Shown here: positions 25,850 through 39,030 of the stretch, piece by piece | Numbering within the stretch: the stretch's first letter is position 1 | Layout of the letters: every line of letters begins with the position of its first letter | NCBI GenBank assembly: GCA_016808115.1 | Contig: JAEQBH010000903.1 | Coordinates: 186,001-250,000 of the forward strand | Direction: 5' to 3' | Origin: Tetrastigma voinierianum | Taxonomy: Eukaryota > Streptophyta > Magnoliopsida > Vitales > Vitaceae | DNA: 64,000 nt | Notes under the pieces: model-generated | Told to the model about the DNA's origin: nothing | The model's database searches: none | The model's input: the letters and a program-made list of their open reading frames with translations, nothing else | Position numbers and translations under genes: made by a program

Positions 25850-26230
25850 CACTACAAGAAAATGGAGATTTAGCAATAAAATTTTAACATGGGAAAAATA
25901 ATTCGTCACACAATATATCTATTAGCAATAAAATTTAAAAGTTGTCTCAATATCTATTCAATGCGATAGTTTTAGAGACGAAAATTAAAACTTTGTTGCA
26001 AAACATATGAGCAAGAAGAATGGTTTGTAAATAAATCATTTATAAAATAATTTGCAACAATATTTGATATTTAGTGATGAAATATTTTGTTGCAAAACAT
26101 ATATTTTAAGCAATGAAATACACTTTTTAATTTTTGTTACTAAAAAATATCATTTAATTTTGAACACAATTTTTTTTATTGTTTAAGGTTATTATGCAAC
26201 AAAACAATATTATCATATCTAAATATTATG
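25850..26230 (+). repeat. CACTA left terminal and subterminal repeats
   Basis: The terminal CACTACAAGAAAA is followed by recurring TTAGCAATAAAATTT, GACGAAAATT and TTTTGTTGCAAAACAT words. These are the usual binding-site arrays of CACTA ends. Confidence 0.65.
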
Positions 26231-27678
26231 TCTAATTTTTTTTTTATATTAGTCAACATAGATCAAATAGTGTTATATAATATTTAAATATATTTATTTA
26301 TTAGAATATAATATTTCATTTCTTGGAAATACATGTTAATTGCGTCATATTTCTTTGAGTAATAGTCTTTTATGAGAAAATTTAAATTGTCTAAAACATG
26401 AAAAATAAACATTGCTAAAGATTAATTTATCTAAAACAAAACTTTAATTTCCAATATTTTTTTTTACATAGATTAATTAGGGCCTTTCATACGTAAACAC
26501 CATTGAGGATTTAAAAGTTCGTACTATTATTTCTTGTTTAATTAGAGTTCATTTTTCAAAAACTTTAGGCTTCTTTCATCCGCAAAGAAATAAAATTGTA
26601 AAAATAACTTAAATTGTGTGTATTTTATAAAATTTATAAGGCTGGATAATAGTATCATTTGGAGATGTTAAAAATAAAAAGTACACATGACACTAATATG
26701 AACATAATTGCTTTACAAATGTACTAGAAGTAATATTCTCGTGTTTGTATTATTTAGATCACAGAGGGTTAAAAGTTTTATAAGCGGATAATGTCTAGTA
26801 AGGAATTACATTTGGTCATTTAATAATAGTGTTTGAAATTTCGGAATATATTGTCGATATATCGGATATCAGATCGATCTGACACGATAAGCTCTACCAA
26901 TTAACGGATATTTCAACGATTTTTCTGGGTAGCTAAGTATCACTTACCACCAAGCCAACTCGCCACTTAATAAGTAGTGTAGAAGTTTCTTTAATATTAA
27001 TTCTAATAATTTTATTAAATTTTTATAGAAAGCCTTTTTTATATCGTTTATATATACCTTAAATTTATAAAATTTAAAAATTAGTTTACATTATTGCATA
27101 AATTTAGCAATTAAATTAAAATTTCAATATTAAATATTTCATTTCTTTCATTAATGTTTTCTATAAAAAAATTTTATCTTTATTTTATTTTATTTGATAA
27201 ACATTTTAATTTTAATTAAACATATATGATTAAAATTAAATAGTTAATAAATTTATAACTTATAAATTAAAATTAATTTGATAATATAAAATATATATGT
27301 TGTGATTCGCGCAACAAAGATGATATGTCAGTAAAGAAATGAAAAACCGCAGTTTTGTGTTCAACCAAAACTTTTTCACTATCACCCAAAATAGAGTTAC
27401 ATAGAAGGTATTTTAGGATAAATTAATGTTAATATAATTTTATTTTAATTATAATAAAACATGTTTGTCGAACAAATTTAATTTTTATCATAAATAAATA
27501 AAAGAATATTAATTTTGAATAATTCCGGATTTATTGATATTTAAAAAAATATATCAACTGATATCCGTCCGATTTATGAAATTTATATTTTTATCCTTGT
27601 TGGATAGAAACTCAAATCCAAGTCCGCAGATGCAACTAGGGTCAATAGTGAAGAAATAGCCCAAACAATAAGATGAAA
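26231..27678. other. AT-rich interior, no gene seen
   Basis: No open frame. ATATCGG/GATATC words cluster at 26840-26900 and 27525-27570. This could be a small non-autonomous element, but I cannot define its ends. Confidence 0.3.
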
Positions 27679-29762
27679 TGCTTAGCGCCCATTTCAGGGG
27701 TCAGTTGACTACCGAGTCGACACAACGAATCCCATGTCTCGTATTCTGAGACCTTGCATGAGTAAAATAGCCACATGGGGCCTATACATCCATACTCATA
27801 AAACAAATATCTCAACTATATTCTCATAGTTTTCATGTTTGTTCTACAAAAATCTTTATACTTATTTACAAAATATGTACTTAAAGCCCACATTGACTTT
27901 CTTCTCAAAGGAACACTCTGCGTCTTAGTCTCCACTGGATAACCTCGTACTGAAGGGGTCCCACGACGGGGGTGAGAGCGAAGCCCGATGAAAATTTTCC
28001 CTCTGAGGGTTACTCCCACGCTAAAATGCATATGCAATGTATATAAGCAAATCGATCGCGTTTAAATCTGATTATTTTACATATGAAATATACATATCAT
28101 GCATGAGATGCAACCCCTCATGCTCACCACACGAGTCTGACCAGAGCTCCCTCACACACGGAATGCGAATGTGAAATAAAACCCGGTCCACACACCTGGT
28201 AAACCATTTGGAAAACCATAAATTTATTTATCAAAAGCGATTTTGATTCTTTTCCTTTATTTTGTGACCCGCAGTTTCAGGGTTTAGGCCGTGAGACGCC
28301 CGCACGCCCTTTTTCAACATTTTCACGGGCACGCCAGTCAGATTCTGTCTAACTTAGTGAATAAGGCGTAGGACTTCGCCTGGGGGGGATACACTGACTT
28401 GCTCCATGAAACATGTAATTTATCATTTTGATCATTTACACACTCGTGAATCTCTACCTTGGACTTTGTCCCATTTTTCCCGAGTTCCGGCCCGAAATAC
28501 TAACCACTTGATGAATAAACCTTACCACGCACCCACCGTAGGGCCAGATGTGACCCGTGCATGTAAATGCATGATGCGATGCATTTTCCTCATGTTACAT
28601 GCATAGAATGAGCACTAAATGAAACATACACACCATGGATAATTATAATTGATATAGTACCTCCATGCAAAACATATTAATACATCAAAAAGCATGCATC
28701 AATATCACCATTCCGCATGTTATTCCGAAGCAAGCCACCCAACACCACAACAAAGGTCACCAACTTGGGACCATTCAACGGTACCTCCACGGCCCCTTCA
28801 CAGAAGCATGAACCATATTGGATTCCGATCGGTTGTCATCTAAATCGACAAATCCTGACATCTAGAAACTTTGAGTTTCTAGTGACTCTAACTCCACGGT
28901 CATGCAATAGGTCCTTGAAATCCATACCCGCCAGTCCCACGAGGCTTGGAACTAATTTTCGTAACTCTCATGGCCTTCCATGCATGGCCTCTTTGAATTT
29001 ATAAAAACGCTTTGAAATTTAAAGTAAACCAAGTAGGAAAATATCCTATACTTGGAGTTTGTGAAACTCCAACTTTTTGAGTAATCCTTACGTAATCCCG
29101 CGTGCGTGCACCAACTTTGAATACTCGAACTTTCGAGCGTCGGCCAGCGGCAGGAAATCCACCATTTTCCACTTTACTCCTTTCTCCTTTTTCTTCGCTT
29201 CTCTCACGGATTCTTTCCACTTCTTTCTTTCCTTGACTCTTTTCTCTCCTTTTTGCTTTTCTTTTCCTTTTTCTCTTTTCTCATCTCACCTCTTTTCATT
29301 TTCTTATCTCATTTTCTCTTCATTTCTCTACCTTTTTGGAGCAACCACCATCCGGTCAAAAGGAGGAAATTTCTCCCTCCTTCAAGCCAAATACGGCCTC
29401 CCTTTTTCCATCCTCACTTTATTTCATAATTCTATTTATGACATCATCACCACACGGCTCAATGCGAGCCATGGATCCTTTCCCACACATGGCTAAATTC
29501 AGAGCCACCTTTATGCCAAGTGTCACACTTCTATGCAAGCTGTGCACCCTCAACCCTTGCCATGTGTCATCTTCGACACCCTACGCCGAAAAACGTGAGG
29601 AAATCCCGACCACCTCGGAATCCAACGAAATTCGACGTGGTAGATAAATTTCGCGAGACGATTTCAACTGAGAAGTCCGTCTGGCCATCCGAGATCTAGG
29701 TACCCGATTTTCAGCCAAAATTTCTATTTTCTTACCTCATCCAAAATCTTGATTTTCCGCCA
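27679..29762 (-). mobile_element. G1-family LTR, diverged
   Basis: It starts TGCTTAGCGCCC (family TGTGACGCCC) and runs through CCCACGACGGGGGTGAG near 27960, ACTCCAACTTTTTGAGTAA near 29070, and the GATCTAG and CAAAATTTC segment before the expected end. The terminal GGTCTTACA is decayed. TGAAA on the left and GGAAA on the right may be an imperfect TSD. The frames at 28406-29647 are shadows of the LTR, including one in its pyrimidine-rich part. Confidence 0.7.
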
Positions 29763-30072
29763 GGAAATGCGTATTTAAATGGTGTTGAAAGATCTAGAAA
29801 AAGGAAAAAAACATATAAAAGTGGATCCATTTTTAAATGATGTTGAAAGCATTCGAAAAGGGAAAAAAAAATATAAAAGTGGATCCATTTTAGTTTGTTA
29901 GTTTGGTAGATGGTAAAAAAAAAAAGAAAAAAACCTATAAAAAAGGAAAAAAAACATGAACAAGTTCAAGTAAATTTTTTTTTCCTTTTTTGGTCTTAAT
30001 TTCTACATTTATTAATCTGCAAAAAGAAAAGAATTGTAAGCAAAGTAGCAATTTGAATGAAGCAAAAAGAGC
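29763..30072. other. Spacer with a ~60-bp direct duplication
   Basis: A unit with AAATGGTGTTGAAAG, AAGGAAAAAAA and ATAAAAGTGGATCCATTTT occurs twice at 29777-29895. The rest is A-rich. No gene. Confidence 0.5.
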
Positions 30073-30390
30073 TTTTGACGTGAATAGTGTGTTTTGAATA
30101 AAAAATACAAAATTTAATTTAGGTTTCAAAAAAATGACCGAAGTAGTGCATTTGGCCACGTCGAAAGCAAGGTGGCATTGGTCGTCGTTAGGATTTATTT
30201 ACCTTGGCAAATTTTATCTGGCCGTCCACAACGTCTGGCCATTGAATTTTAAAATTGCCAAAGGCCTACACAGGGATGCACTGGCCATTGAACTAATTAA
30301 ATTGCCGTGAGGTCAAGCCGGTTCACAACGACGGCCATTGAACTAATTAAACAGCTGTGATATCATCCACAACGACGACCATTGACAAAT
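30073..30390 (+). repeat. MULE left terminal inverted repeat
   Basis: Inverted match to 41690-41965. Shared words include TTTTGACGTGAATAGTGT, TTTGAATAAAAAATAC, AAAAATGACC, AAGTAGTG, TTTGGCCACGT and TGGCATTGG. The inner half consists of recurring ACAACGACGGCCATTGAACT-type units. Confidence 0.75.
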
Positions 30391-31296
30391 ACATAATTCG
30401 CCTGCCTTCCTTCCCCTTCCCCCCATTTTTTCTTCTTCTCCTCCTGCTCCACTCCCTCCTCCAGCAACCCCCCCCTCTCGACGACGGCAAGGGTGCACCT
30501 GTGACCACCGATCGATAGCTCTTCGATTCGGCAACTGATTTCCTTCCGAGGTTTGTTCCCACTCCCATTCTTGCGATTTTTCTAACCCTAACTGAAAAGG
30601 GGCTTATGTGATTTAGGGTTTTATTTAGGGTTTTATTTAGGGCTTGTGTGGTTTTGTGTGCGTTTTGGGGGTATAGCGATAAGATTCATGGAAGAACTAA
30701 TTGATAAGAGGATAGGGTATTTTCTGAATATAAGAAGACAAAGGGGGACAATTTGGGTTCTCAGGAGCTTTTGATGGGTTGCAATCTAGAGATTACGATG
30801 TAGGGAGTTTGATTTTTTTCTTTCTTTCTTTTGGTGAAATAATGATAAAATGGCGATACATAATATAGAAACAAGAAACTGTTTCTGGAAATCGATGTAG
30901 TGATGTCTTGTTAACAATGTGGAAAGATTGAACCAATACATTTTATGTTTGATGTTTGTGGTCTCTGATCCTTGCTATTTCACCCCCTTTGATGGATTAG
31001 TACAATAGATATCTGTTGTGTATTCATTTTGTTTGGTTGTTTAATCGATTTGAACACCTTAAAGAACACTTATTGCTAACGATGTGGAAAGATTGAGTCA
31101 ATACATTTTATGCTTGGCATGGTCCGCATCAAACACGTGGAAAATGATTTCAACCATACTGTCACTAAGAGAAATGCCACATACTTGAAATTACCAGATC
31201 ACTCTAACAACAAACAAAGTCGAGTGATAACCAAACACGAAATATTTTCCTAAGCATAAATGACAAGTTTAGCAAGATTTTACATGGTAAAGCATT
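30391..31296 (+). promoter_or_regulatory. Leader-like segment with telo-box repeats
   Basis: A pyrimidine-rich stretch (30400-30450, CTTCTTCTCCTCCTGCTCC) is followed by GAGGTTTG, CTAACCCTAACT and three TTTAGGG-type words (30614-30640). This looks like the 5' untranslated region and first intron of a plant gene, either the MULE's own or a captured one. A 39-bp word (ATGTGGAAAGATTGA...) is repeated at 30920 and 31082. No coding is seen. Confidence 0.4.
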
Positions 31297-33099
31297 TATG
31301 ACGCCCATTTCCCGGGGTCCCGTTTGACCACCACAACTCATGAAAACCCGTGGTCTCATATCATGAGACCCATACGAAGCAGTACCACATACCGGGCCTA
31401 CTACACCATACTCACCCAAAATATACCCAACTATATCACAATAGTTTCAAGAGTTGTTACATCACTCTTAATACAAACATATATTAAAATTAAGAATTTC
31501 AATGCATGTTTTACAAAAAAAAATATCAAAGCCACAATTCGGCTTTCTTCTTAAAAGCGGCCTCTAGTGGAGTGTTTGCCTCTCCCTAACACTCCCATTC
31601 CTCGAAATAATTTTCCTCGACAGGTGAGCAAACGCCAGTAGTAATAATCTCCTACATGGGTTACTCTCCACCTAAGTGCACATGTAATGGCAACCAAACA
31701 CATTCAAGCAAATGCATGATCCTACTTGAATATCTACATGCCCAATCCCATGTCTCGAGTCCTCACCGACTCCCTCACACATGCGTAAGCCGTGTATGAA
31801 AATCATTTTCCAAATAAAAATATTTGTTTTAATTGAGGACAACCCTCCAATATAAATACGTTGGACAATCCTCCAAGGTGAATTTGTTGGGTAACTATCC
31901 AAAACAATTCATGGGCCCCTCTGATGTGAATTGTTTGACAATCTTCCCAACATGCTCTTTAGGACAACTTTTCGGCAACATATTTTTAATAATTTTACGT
32001 GCTAATTCTATCTTTCGACAACCCTCTGATTTTATTTGTCATGCACTCACACCTACCATTTTAGGGTGCCCCGGTGCATATGAAATGCATTATGTCATTT
32101 CACAACAATTCATGTTAATATATTTTAAACATGCAAATACTAACAAAATGACCATGCCGATCATGTTATTCAATTCATAGCAATAACACCAAAATTAGTC
32201 TACATGGGCTAATAAAAATTCAAGAATTCATTTTGAATCACCTAAGCAACACAAAACCAGTATTGAGACAAGATCAGTATGAACAAGAAAATCTTAGGTC
32301 TCCAACTGCCACACCATACTAGTGCACGCGCGCCGCTCATGTTAGAATATGCAAATATGCGACATATTATTAATAAGAGTTAAAAAATATATAATGGAGA
32401 ATAAGCAATAAGCACATGCACCTTTCTACTGGCCCAAATTCGATGGAATTGGAAAACACTGTCATCCAGTTCAATAAATCCCTCATCCATTAAAATGACT
32501 CTTAGCCAAAGAATAAATCATAGGAGAAGACCCTACCTCCCCGGAGTTGTTTGAACTCACAAAATCGTGTCTATGCGTAGTCACTGTAGCGTAGGATCAA
32601 CTTCTTCCCGTCCTCATGAGAACCGACGGTCCCGAATGTCGTGGAAATCTAAAACAGGTTCAGACTTTCTCTCTAAATTTGTTTTCTCCTCATCTGCAAT
32701 GCACTGTCAAAATGGAAGAGATGTCTTTTCTTTCATTTAATTCCCTTTGTCCCTTAGTTTGACTTTAAGGACTTTTTTGACATTCGCTTACTATAAGCCA
32801 GACTCATCTCTTATCCTCCCACTATCAACAGATATGTGTCATAATGGATACACGTGAAGGCGACCTTTGTCACATCACATGCCTCTCACAAGCTATCGTA
32901 CAGCACCCGACACCCGATGCCTCGAAAGACGTGAAATTCCGACTATCTTGAAATTCGATGTGGTAGCTAGATTTCACGAGACAATTCCAACTAAGTGAAG
33001 TCTCCAAGCTGTCATCCGAGATCTAGAAAATTATGGATTTCGAATTTAAATTACCATTTTACTATTTTTAGTATTTAGAATCTTTCTTGGGTTTAAGCA
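31297..33099 (-). mobile_element. G1-family LTR nested in the MULE
   Basis: It starts TATGACGCCCATTTCCCGGGG and holds the family landmarks: GCCACAATTCGGCTTTCTTC near 31530, the short-unit repeat near 31830-32040, ACCCTACCTCCCCGGAGTTG near 32530 and CCGAGATCTAGAAAATT near 33016. It ends near GGGTTTAAGCA, where the family's GGTCTTACA is decayed. No TSD is visible. Confidence 0.7.
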
Positions 33100-33454
33100 C
33101 TTAAGACTCAAAACAAGGGCAAACGAAGGTTAGAATAAATGAATGAATAACATCGTTTATCACTTAAACATTTTCACAAATGGATTATAGAACTTAGTAT
33201 TATTTCAATGTATTTATATAATATCTATCATTAATCATAGGTTAGTAACTTAGAGATGATAAAATCAAACAATAGGAGAACTGCAATGATAATTGCAAAC
33301 AATGCTATTGACATGCAAAGCTTCCACCAAAATTAATTTTTAAAGAAAAAGTCCCTCATGATTAAGCAAAATTCCCCAATTTTAAATTACTTGACCAGAA
33401 TCCAAGAAATTGGCCATTATCACAAAATAGGAGAAAAAAAAAAATACACAACCA

Positions 33455-34260
33455 GCAACAAGGGAGTCAATGTCATACATTGAAGCTGCACGTTGGAAAT
33501 TTGTCTTTGTCAATAATCCATTTACTTCCCCATAACTAGAAAGAGCCAATACATATGGTCTCAATCTTCTACGTAACTCTGCAAAACTCTTAAATTCCTC
33601 AAATGTAATACGTATCTCACTTATAGAGGGTTTTTTGTTTAATTCTTTAACCCGATCAAGCAACCTGTTTAAATGATTCAAGTCGGATGAAGCTACCATG
33701 GATAAGGTAAAATCCTTATTTGAGAAATGGATCCTAGATCCTTTGTAATCATGCTGATCAAGCTCCAGTCCCTCGACATGCGTAATACAACTAACATTGT
33801 GTCTTTAGTGGGGCTTATGGGTCTAAAATTATCCACAGAGAAAAATAAAAGAAATAGAGAAAAAAATCAGAAAACAAAAAAAGAAAGATTTTCAAATGGT
33901 TGCATAAAACACTAGCAAATTGGGAAAACTCATATGCATACAACTCAAATGAATCTTTCTTGAGCTGTTATCACTCAAAAATATTTTGAGATATGTTTTA
34001 AAAATAATGGATAGGGCAACATACTTCATAATGCAGATCTCTCATAAAATGCAAAAATTTCTCGTGTTGGAGTTTTGTCTTTCCATCTTTACCAAATAAG
34101 TACTCCAGCAGGCCTCCATTCTCCATAGAACCAGCACTTTTTAATCCAAATCAAAGCCCATCCCTGTGGTGAGCTCCTTATACAGTATGAGTTAAGCATC
34201 AAAGACATCACTTTCTTGAATTCCTCACTTATTAATCTCCACATAGAAGACGGAGCTTGA
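33455..34260 (-). pseudogene. Captured fragment of a mitochondrial calcium uptake (MICU-like) gene
   Basis: MICU proteins are EF-hand regulators of the mitochondrial calcium uniporter. On the minus strand, one exon (about 34030-34260) holds EEFKKVMSLM, a frameshift, then SMENGGLLEYLFGKDGKT and FLHFMRDLHYE, and ends at a GTATGT donor at about 34032. The next exon (about 33455-33790) reads HDYKGSRIHFSNKDFTLSMV, DLNHLNRLLDRVKELN, EIRITFEEFKSFAELRRRLR and SYGEVNGLLTKTNFQRAAS. Order and wording fit the middle of plant MICU. The N-terminal targeting region and the C-terminal EF-hand are absent. Retained introns show it came from genomic DNA rather than a retrocopy. Identification is from memory of the family. 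Confidence 0.65.
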
Positions 34261-35369
34261 CAAAGTCATTAGCAAGTTGTAAACAAGAGAATCAACAACC
34301 ACCTATGAGATTTCTACATGGTGAAATCAATTGATAAATATACTTAAGTGAAGACTATGATTAACATATAGCTTTGACCCTATTAATAGTCCTTGACCCC
34401 GAATAGGTCTTGATCGTATTTGTTACAACGGATCAACCACACATCAATACGTAAGTAAGCTCAAACTTAAAGTTTTCATGTCGCATTTTACTTGATACAT
34501 TTACATGGACCCAACGAGCTTGCATATTATTTGCATGCTTATCAAAAGATAAAAATAAAATTGAACCACTAGAAACTTGATCGCATGTTTATGAACAAAC
34601 CCTGCCCAGACTTGAAGGCAAACTATTTACAAGCAGTTTTGGTCATGTTGTTGATGAGTTGTGTTAGAATTGTCACCCTACATTAAAATCAGTTCGAAAG
34701 GTATTAGTTCATGGAATTTTACAAAAGTTCAGTGAAGCTTAGAAACGCATACAGGTATACAACTTGTTATTTTAATTCGTGGGCAATATCGTGACTTGTT
34801 ATTTTAATTCAAAACTTGGGTTGAGTTACTCAAGCTTATTTGAACAAATTCAACCAAACTTCCTTTGCCACACAAAATGCCATCACCAACCCATGTTATT
34901 TTAATGCCAAGGAATATGGAAGATCGCCATGCAAAAGCATTGTTCCATAAAATTGAAAATATGGGCAATCCAGGCTAAGTTAGAATAGAAATTTGGACCT
35001 AAACCTAGTTCATACAAGAAATAAGTCCTAAGTTTTTCAAAGATCAATGGCCCTAGTTTGTGGAAACTCCTAAACCAAGAATTGTTGTTGTTGTTGATTA
35101 TAGAAGAATGGGCCCGATTAGGCCACTTTGACTCAAATTTGGACCCATTGAGGTCATTAAATGATATTGAGCCATGTTGACAGTATTTTTAGTACAAGTT
35201 GTATTTTGGGTAGAGCTCCCTGTACAAAGGAGACTCTGCCTGATTTTTCGTTAAATCATGGGTCCCGGAAAGGGGGCACGATTGGGGCCATTTAATTTCT
35301 AAACAAGGTACTAAGGATAATAATCTCTCATATTATTTAATTTTTTACTTCATTTTTAACAGGTCAGTT
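34261..35369. other. Non-coding, includes an LTR-like duplicated segment
   Basis: No gene. The block 35157-35290 (TGATATTGAGCCATGTTG ... ATCATGGGTC) is found again at 39031-39160. A TTTTTAACAG splice-acceptor-like site at 35354-35363 precedes the transposase frame. Confidence 0.4.
35157..35290 (+). repeat. ~130-bp direct repeat, copy 1
   Basis: It shares TGATATTGAGCCATGTTG, ACAAAGGAGACT and TTTTCGTTAAATCATGGGTC with 39031-39160. The wording resembles the 3' end region of gypsy LTRs in this window (compare ACAAAGGAGACTACGCGATT near 2332), so both may be LTR fragments. Confidence 0.6.
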
Positions 35370-37870
35370 ATGTATGTTTCCTCTATTCCCGTAATATGTT
35401 ATTACAATGGAGATATATTGAGGACTGAAAAAGATGTCAAATATGTTGGGAACAAAGCTTTGATTGTGCCTTTGGATATACCGGCTGACTGCACATTTGA
35501 ACAATTGGGTGATATCATATTTTCGAGTACAACTATTGACAAACATAAGTTCAAATTAGTCCTCAAGTGTAAGTGTCCTCTAAAAAGTGGAAATAGGTCC
35601 AACCTTTTCCAATATGGAATGACAGTACTGTGCACCGAATGTTGAACATGGTTAACACAACTTCCATTGAGGAAATTGAATTGTTTGTTGAGGGCATTCG
35701 AATAATAAACCAGCGAATCAATACATGGGTGTTGCGAGAGAAAGTGAGAATGTTGCGAAATTGACTATGGTTGTGGGCCTAGTAATGGTCCGATGCTAGA
35801 TCTTGGAGTATATGGAGATGATGCTTTAAACATGAAAAGGTAATGATGAATCTGATGAAGATGTTGATGATGAATATGATGAAGACTTACATGTTCAAGC
35901 TGATGGACATGTATCATCATTCCAAACTACAAATCAGGTTTTGGAGAATGAGCAAGGGATATTTATCTTTGAGCATGCATTATCTTGTGATGTATCGAAT
36001 ATCCCAGATGATGAGGGACCAGATGAGTCATCCCCTATTCATTTTCACCTACCACCAACACCTTGTTTTGAACATGTTGAAAACATAGACATTGATATTT
36101 CAAGTGGTTGGACTCCATAGGCGCAAGAGACTACCAGTTATTCGAGTGGAGAATTTGTAGTTGGGAAAGTTTTTAATTCTAAATCTGATTTTCAAGAGGT
36201 TGTAAATATTTACTCAATTAGAGCGCACCAAGAGTTTGTTGTAGTTGCCTCCTCAAAAAAATTGCTTATTTTAAGATGTAAGAAGGTCGAAGAATGTCAG
36301 TGTCAATGGAAGCTGCATGCCATGATTGTGAAAGATACTAGCTTATTTGTGATCAACAAATATATGGGCCGATACTCGTGTAACCACTGAACCAAGAGCA
36401 TCATCAATTGGACTCAAACTTGGTTGCTGCTCATATACAGGCAATAATTAAGGCACAATTCACATTAGCTGTTGCTACTATTCAAGCAATTATGATGGAG
36501 AAATGGGGATATGAAATTTCATATAAAAAAGCCTTGGATGGAAAACATAAGGCATTTAGACACTTATTTGGTGATTTTTCTCAGTCATATACAAAGCTCC
36601 CACATTTGTTCTTAGCCATAGAACAAGCAAATCCTGGATGTGTTATCATTTGGAAAACCATCGACAATAGTGTGCCAAACAATGAGACATTCCAACGCGT
36701 GTTTGGTCATTCAAGCCATCTATTAAAGGGTTCGCAAGTTATCGTCTGGTACTGAGTATTAATGGTACACATTTGTATGGGAAGTATAAAGGGACATTGT
36801 TGATTGCTATGGGCTATGACGGAAATAATTAGTTGTTTCCATTGACATTTACTTTTACAAAAGGCGAGAATATTGATAGTTGGGGATGGTTCTTAGCATG
36901 TATCAGAAATAGAGTAACTTAACGGACCGGGATTTGTGTTATATCTGACAGACATCCAGGTATTATGGAAGCTATGAGCGATCCTCATCTTGGTTGGGAT
37001 GCATTATATGCCTATCACAGGATTTGCATGCGTCATCTTGCAAGCAATTTTATGACCCGCTTCAAAGATAAACTCAAGAATCTACATGCAAAGCAAACAC
37101 ATGATAACACCACGCAAGATGTATAAGCATATGGCTACAATTGGGAGAATTAATTCTGAATGACAACAATGGTTAGAGGTGACCCCTCTTCAGTTAGGGG
37201 CACTTTCACATGATGGAGGTCAAAGATATGGGATAATGACAAGCAACATGTCGGAAGTATTTAACAATGTTCTTAAAGGAGCTCGTAGCTTACCAATTAA
37301 TCGTATTAGTTCGTTTGACATTTTCCGCCTTAACAGCTACTTTGTTGCAAGAAGTGGAACAAGGTGTTGATAGATCAGTATCCGAAGGAGCAACTTCACC
37401 CAGCATGTCGATGCTCAGATTAGGTCATGTGGTTATACTGGATCAATGGAAATTGTTCTTTACGATCACATACAGGGCAGATTTCACGTCAAGTCAAGGA
37501 GTGGTTGAATTCATCACCTCAATGTGGTAAGACACTAATATATGGCATTCCATATAGCCATATCATAGAAACATGTCAGCATTGATGTGTTGATTTTCCA
37601 TATTCGGTTCGCTGGGCTACTACACCACGCTAGCTTGTAATATGACACTCGGCAAACTTATGATCCCATATTCAATGAAGATGAGTGGCCCTTTACGATA
37701 GTCCCACGATTGTAGCCCCCGAGTCAATGAAATTGAAGAAGCCACAGCCGCCTTAAATCAACCCGCTTGCATAAATGAAATGGATATTACGAGGGGAAAA
37801 CCATCACGATAAACGTGGGTCAGGTAAACAAACAGTCACAATCGCTGCCTGTAAGAATAGAAATCAAGTT
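35370..37870 (+). pseudogene. MULE transposase (MURA type) pseudogene
   Basis: The transposase cuts and pastes its element. The N-terminus (PVICYYNGDILRTEKDVKYV, TFEQLGDIIFS, KCKCPLKSGNR) is open to 35645. A frameshifted middle follows, with an acidic stretch and a MULE DNA-binding-like part. The catalytic region begins at about 36408 (KWGYEISYKKALDGKHKA, then SINGTHLYGKYKG, TFTKGENIDSWGWFL and VISDRHPGIMEAM). The first catalytic Asp of the usual DGTH is Asn here (NGTH). The Asp of SDRHPGI is kept. A degraded SWIM zinc-binding part (GRFHVKSRSG; IPYSHIIETCQH) and an INEMDI-like tail follow at 37480-37790. There are many stops and frameshifts. It is the nearest upstream neighbour of the PMD frame, on the same strand. 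Confidence 0.85.
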
Positions 37871-38289
37871 CAGCTTATGTATGTGAAGTAAGGCAATTTG
37901 TTTTTTGTTTGTAAATGAGGCCCCACCTTTTTATAGTTGTTTTGTATAAGACTTATGTACAAGTGTATTTCTGTAAATGAGGCCTCGACTTTTTGTAGTT
38001 GTTTCTCAGAGCATGACTTATTCTAGTAAATGACATCAGACGTGTATCAGAAATCAATATCGTTGTAATTAATATCACAAACCATATTTGGACAATTATT
38101 CTGATTTGTTATATCTTATGTATATGGGGATTCATGATGCAAATCCTCGATACATCCTACTCGTATCAGAAGATGCATACGTAACACACTTAGTAGATAC
38201 AGAGCAGGTACGTATTTTGTTAATTATCAATTACTATTAATAGTTGTAACATGTAATTTATATATAACCAATTTTAAAATTGATTGTTT
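37871..38289. other. Spacer between MULE transposase and PMD frame
   Basis: No coding seen. GTAAATGAGGCC occurs twice (about 37912 and 37974), a small local duplication. Confidence 0.4.
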
Positions 38290-39030
38290 TGTTGTTTATA
38301 GATTCAGGAAATACTCCGCCCTCAATAGCAGATGAGAGCCTTCATGACTATGTGTAGGATGGATATACGCACTCGGCCATACGTGATCAGGGATGGATTT
38401 TACGATATATACCGTCATTACATCACGATCAATCAAGCCACTTATCACCTCTCTCATCGAGATATGGTGGCCCGAGACACACACGTTTCATGTGCCAGTA
38501 GGGGAGATGACGATAACCTTACAAGATGTCACCATCATCCTAGGCCTTCATATCCATGGCCTAGTAGTCACTGCACCTGTGTATTCAATGTGGCGGCGCA
38601 GCGAGGAGTCGTCGTTGTCATCCCACCGACTGCCATCGAGAGCTTTACCATCTCCGCGGTGGTTATGTTCCCAGTTATCCACCCCGCCACCTGATGCAGA
38701 TGAGGTCACATTAGAGTGTAGTGCACTTGGGTTCATCTTAGCGCTGATCGGATCCTTCTTGTTTGCGGACAAGAAGGTGTGAATGTTCCCTTGTGCTTTC
38801 TCTCCCACTATCATGAGGATTTCGACGTGACACCGCGACTTATAGTCGGGTGGTGTAGCATTAAGCACATACATATCAAGGAAGTTATTCCCGAGCCACT
38901 TGGATCGTGAGCGTAGTATTAGCTGTTGTATTACACTCATACAAGTATGTAATAACTTCGAATGTATGTTATCGTATGGATGAATCGTCTCGACAGCCAC
39001 TATTACTCATAATCGACCTAGTGAGGCTGG

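Noticed and set aside
26840..27570. Small inverted-repeat transposon with ATATCGG ends
   Set aside because: The words at the two sites are similar but do not form consistent inverted ends or a TSD.
29077..29496. Phe/Ser-rich 139-codon frame
   Set aside because: A shadow of the pyrimidine-rich part of a G1 LTR. Sister LTRs do not keep the frame.
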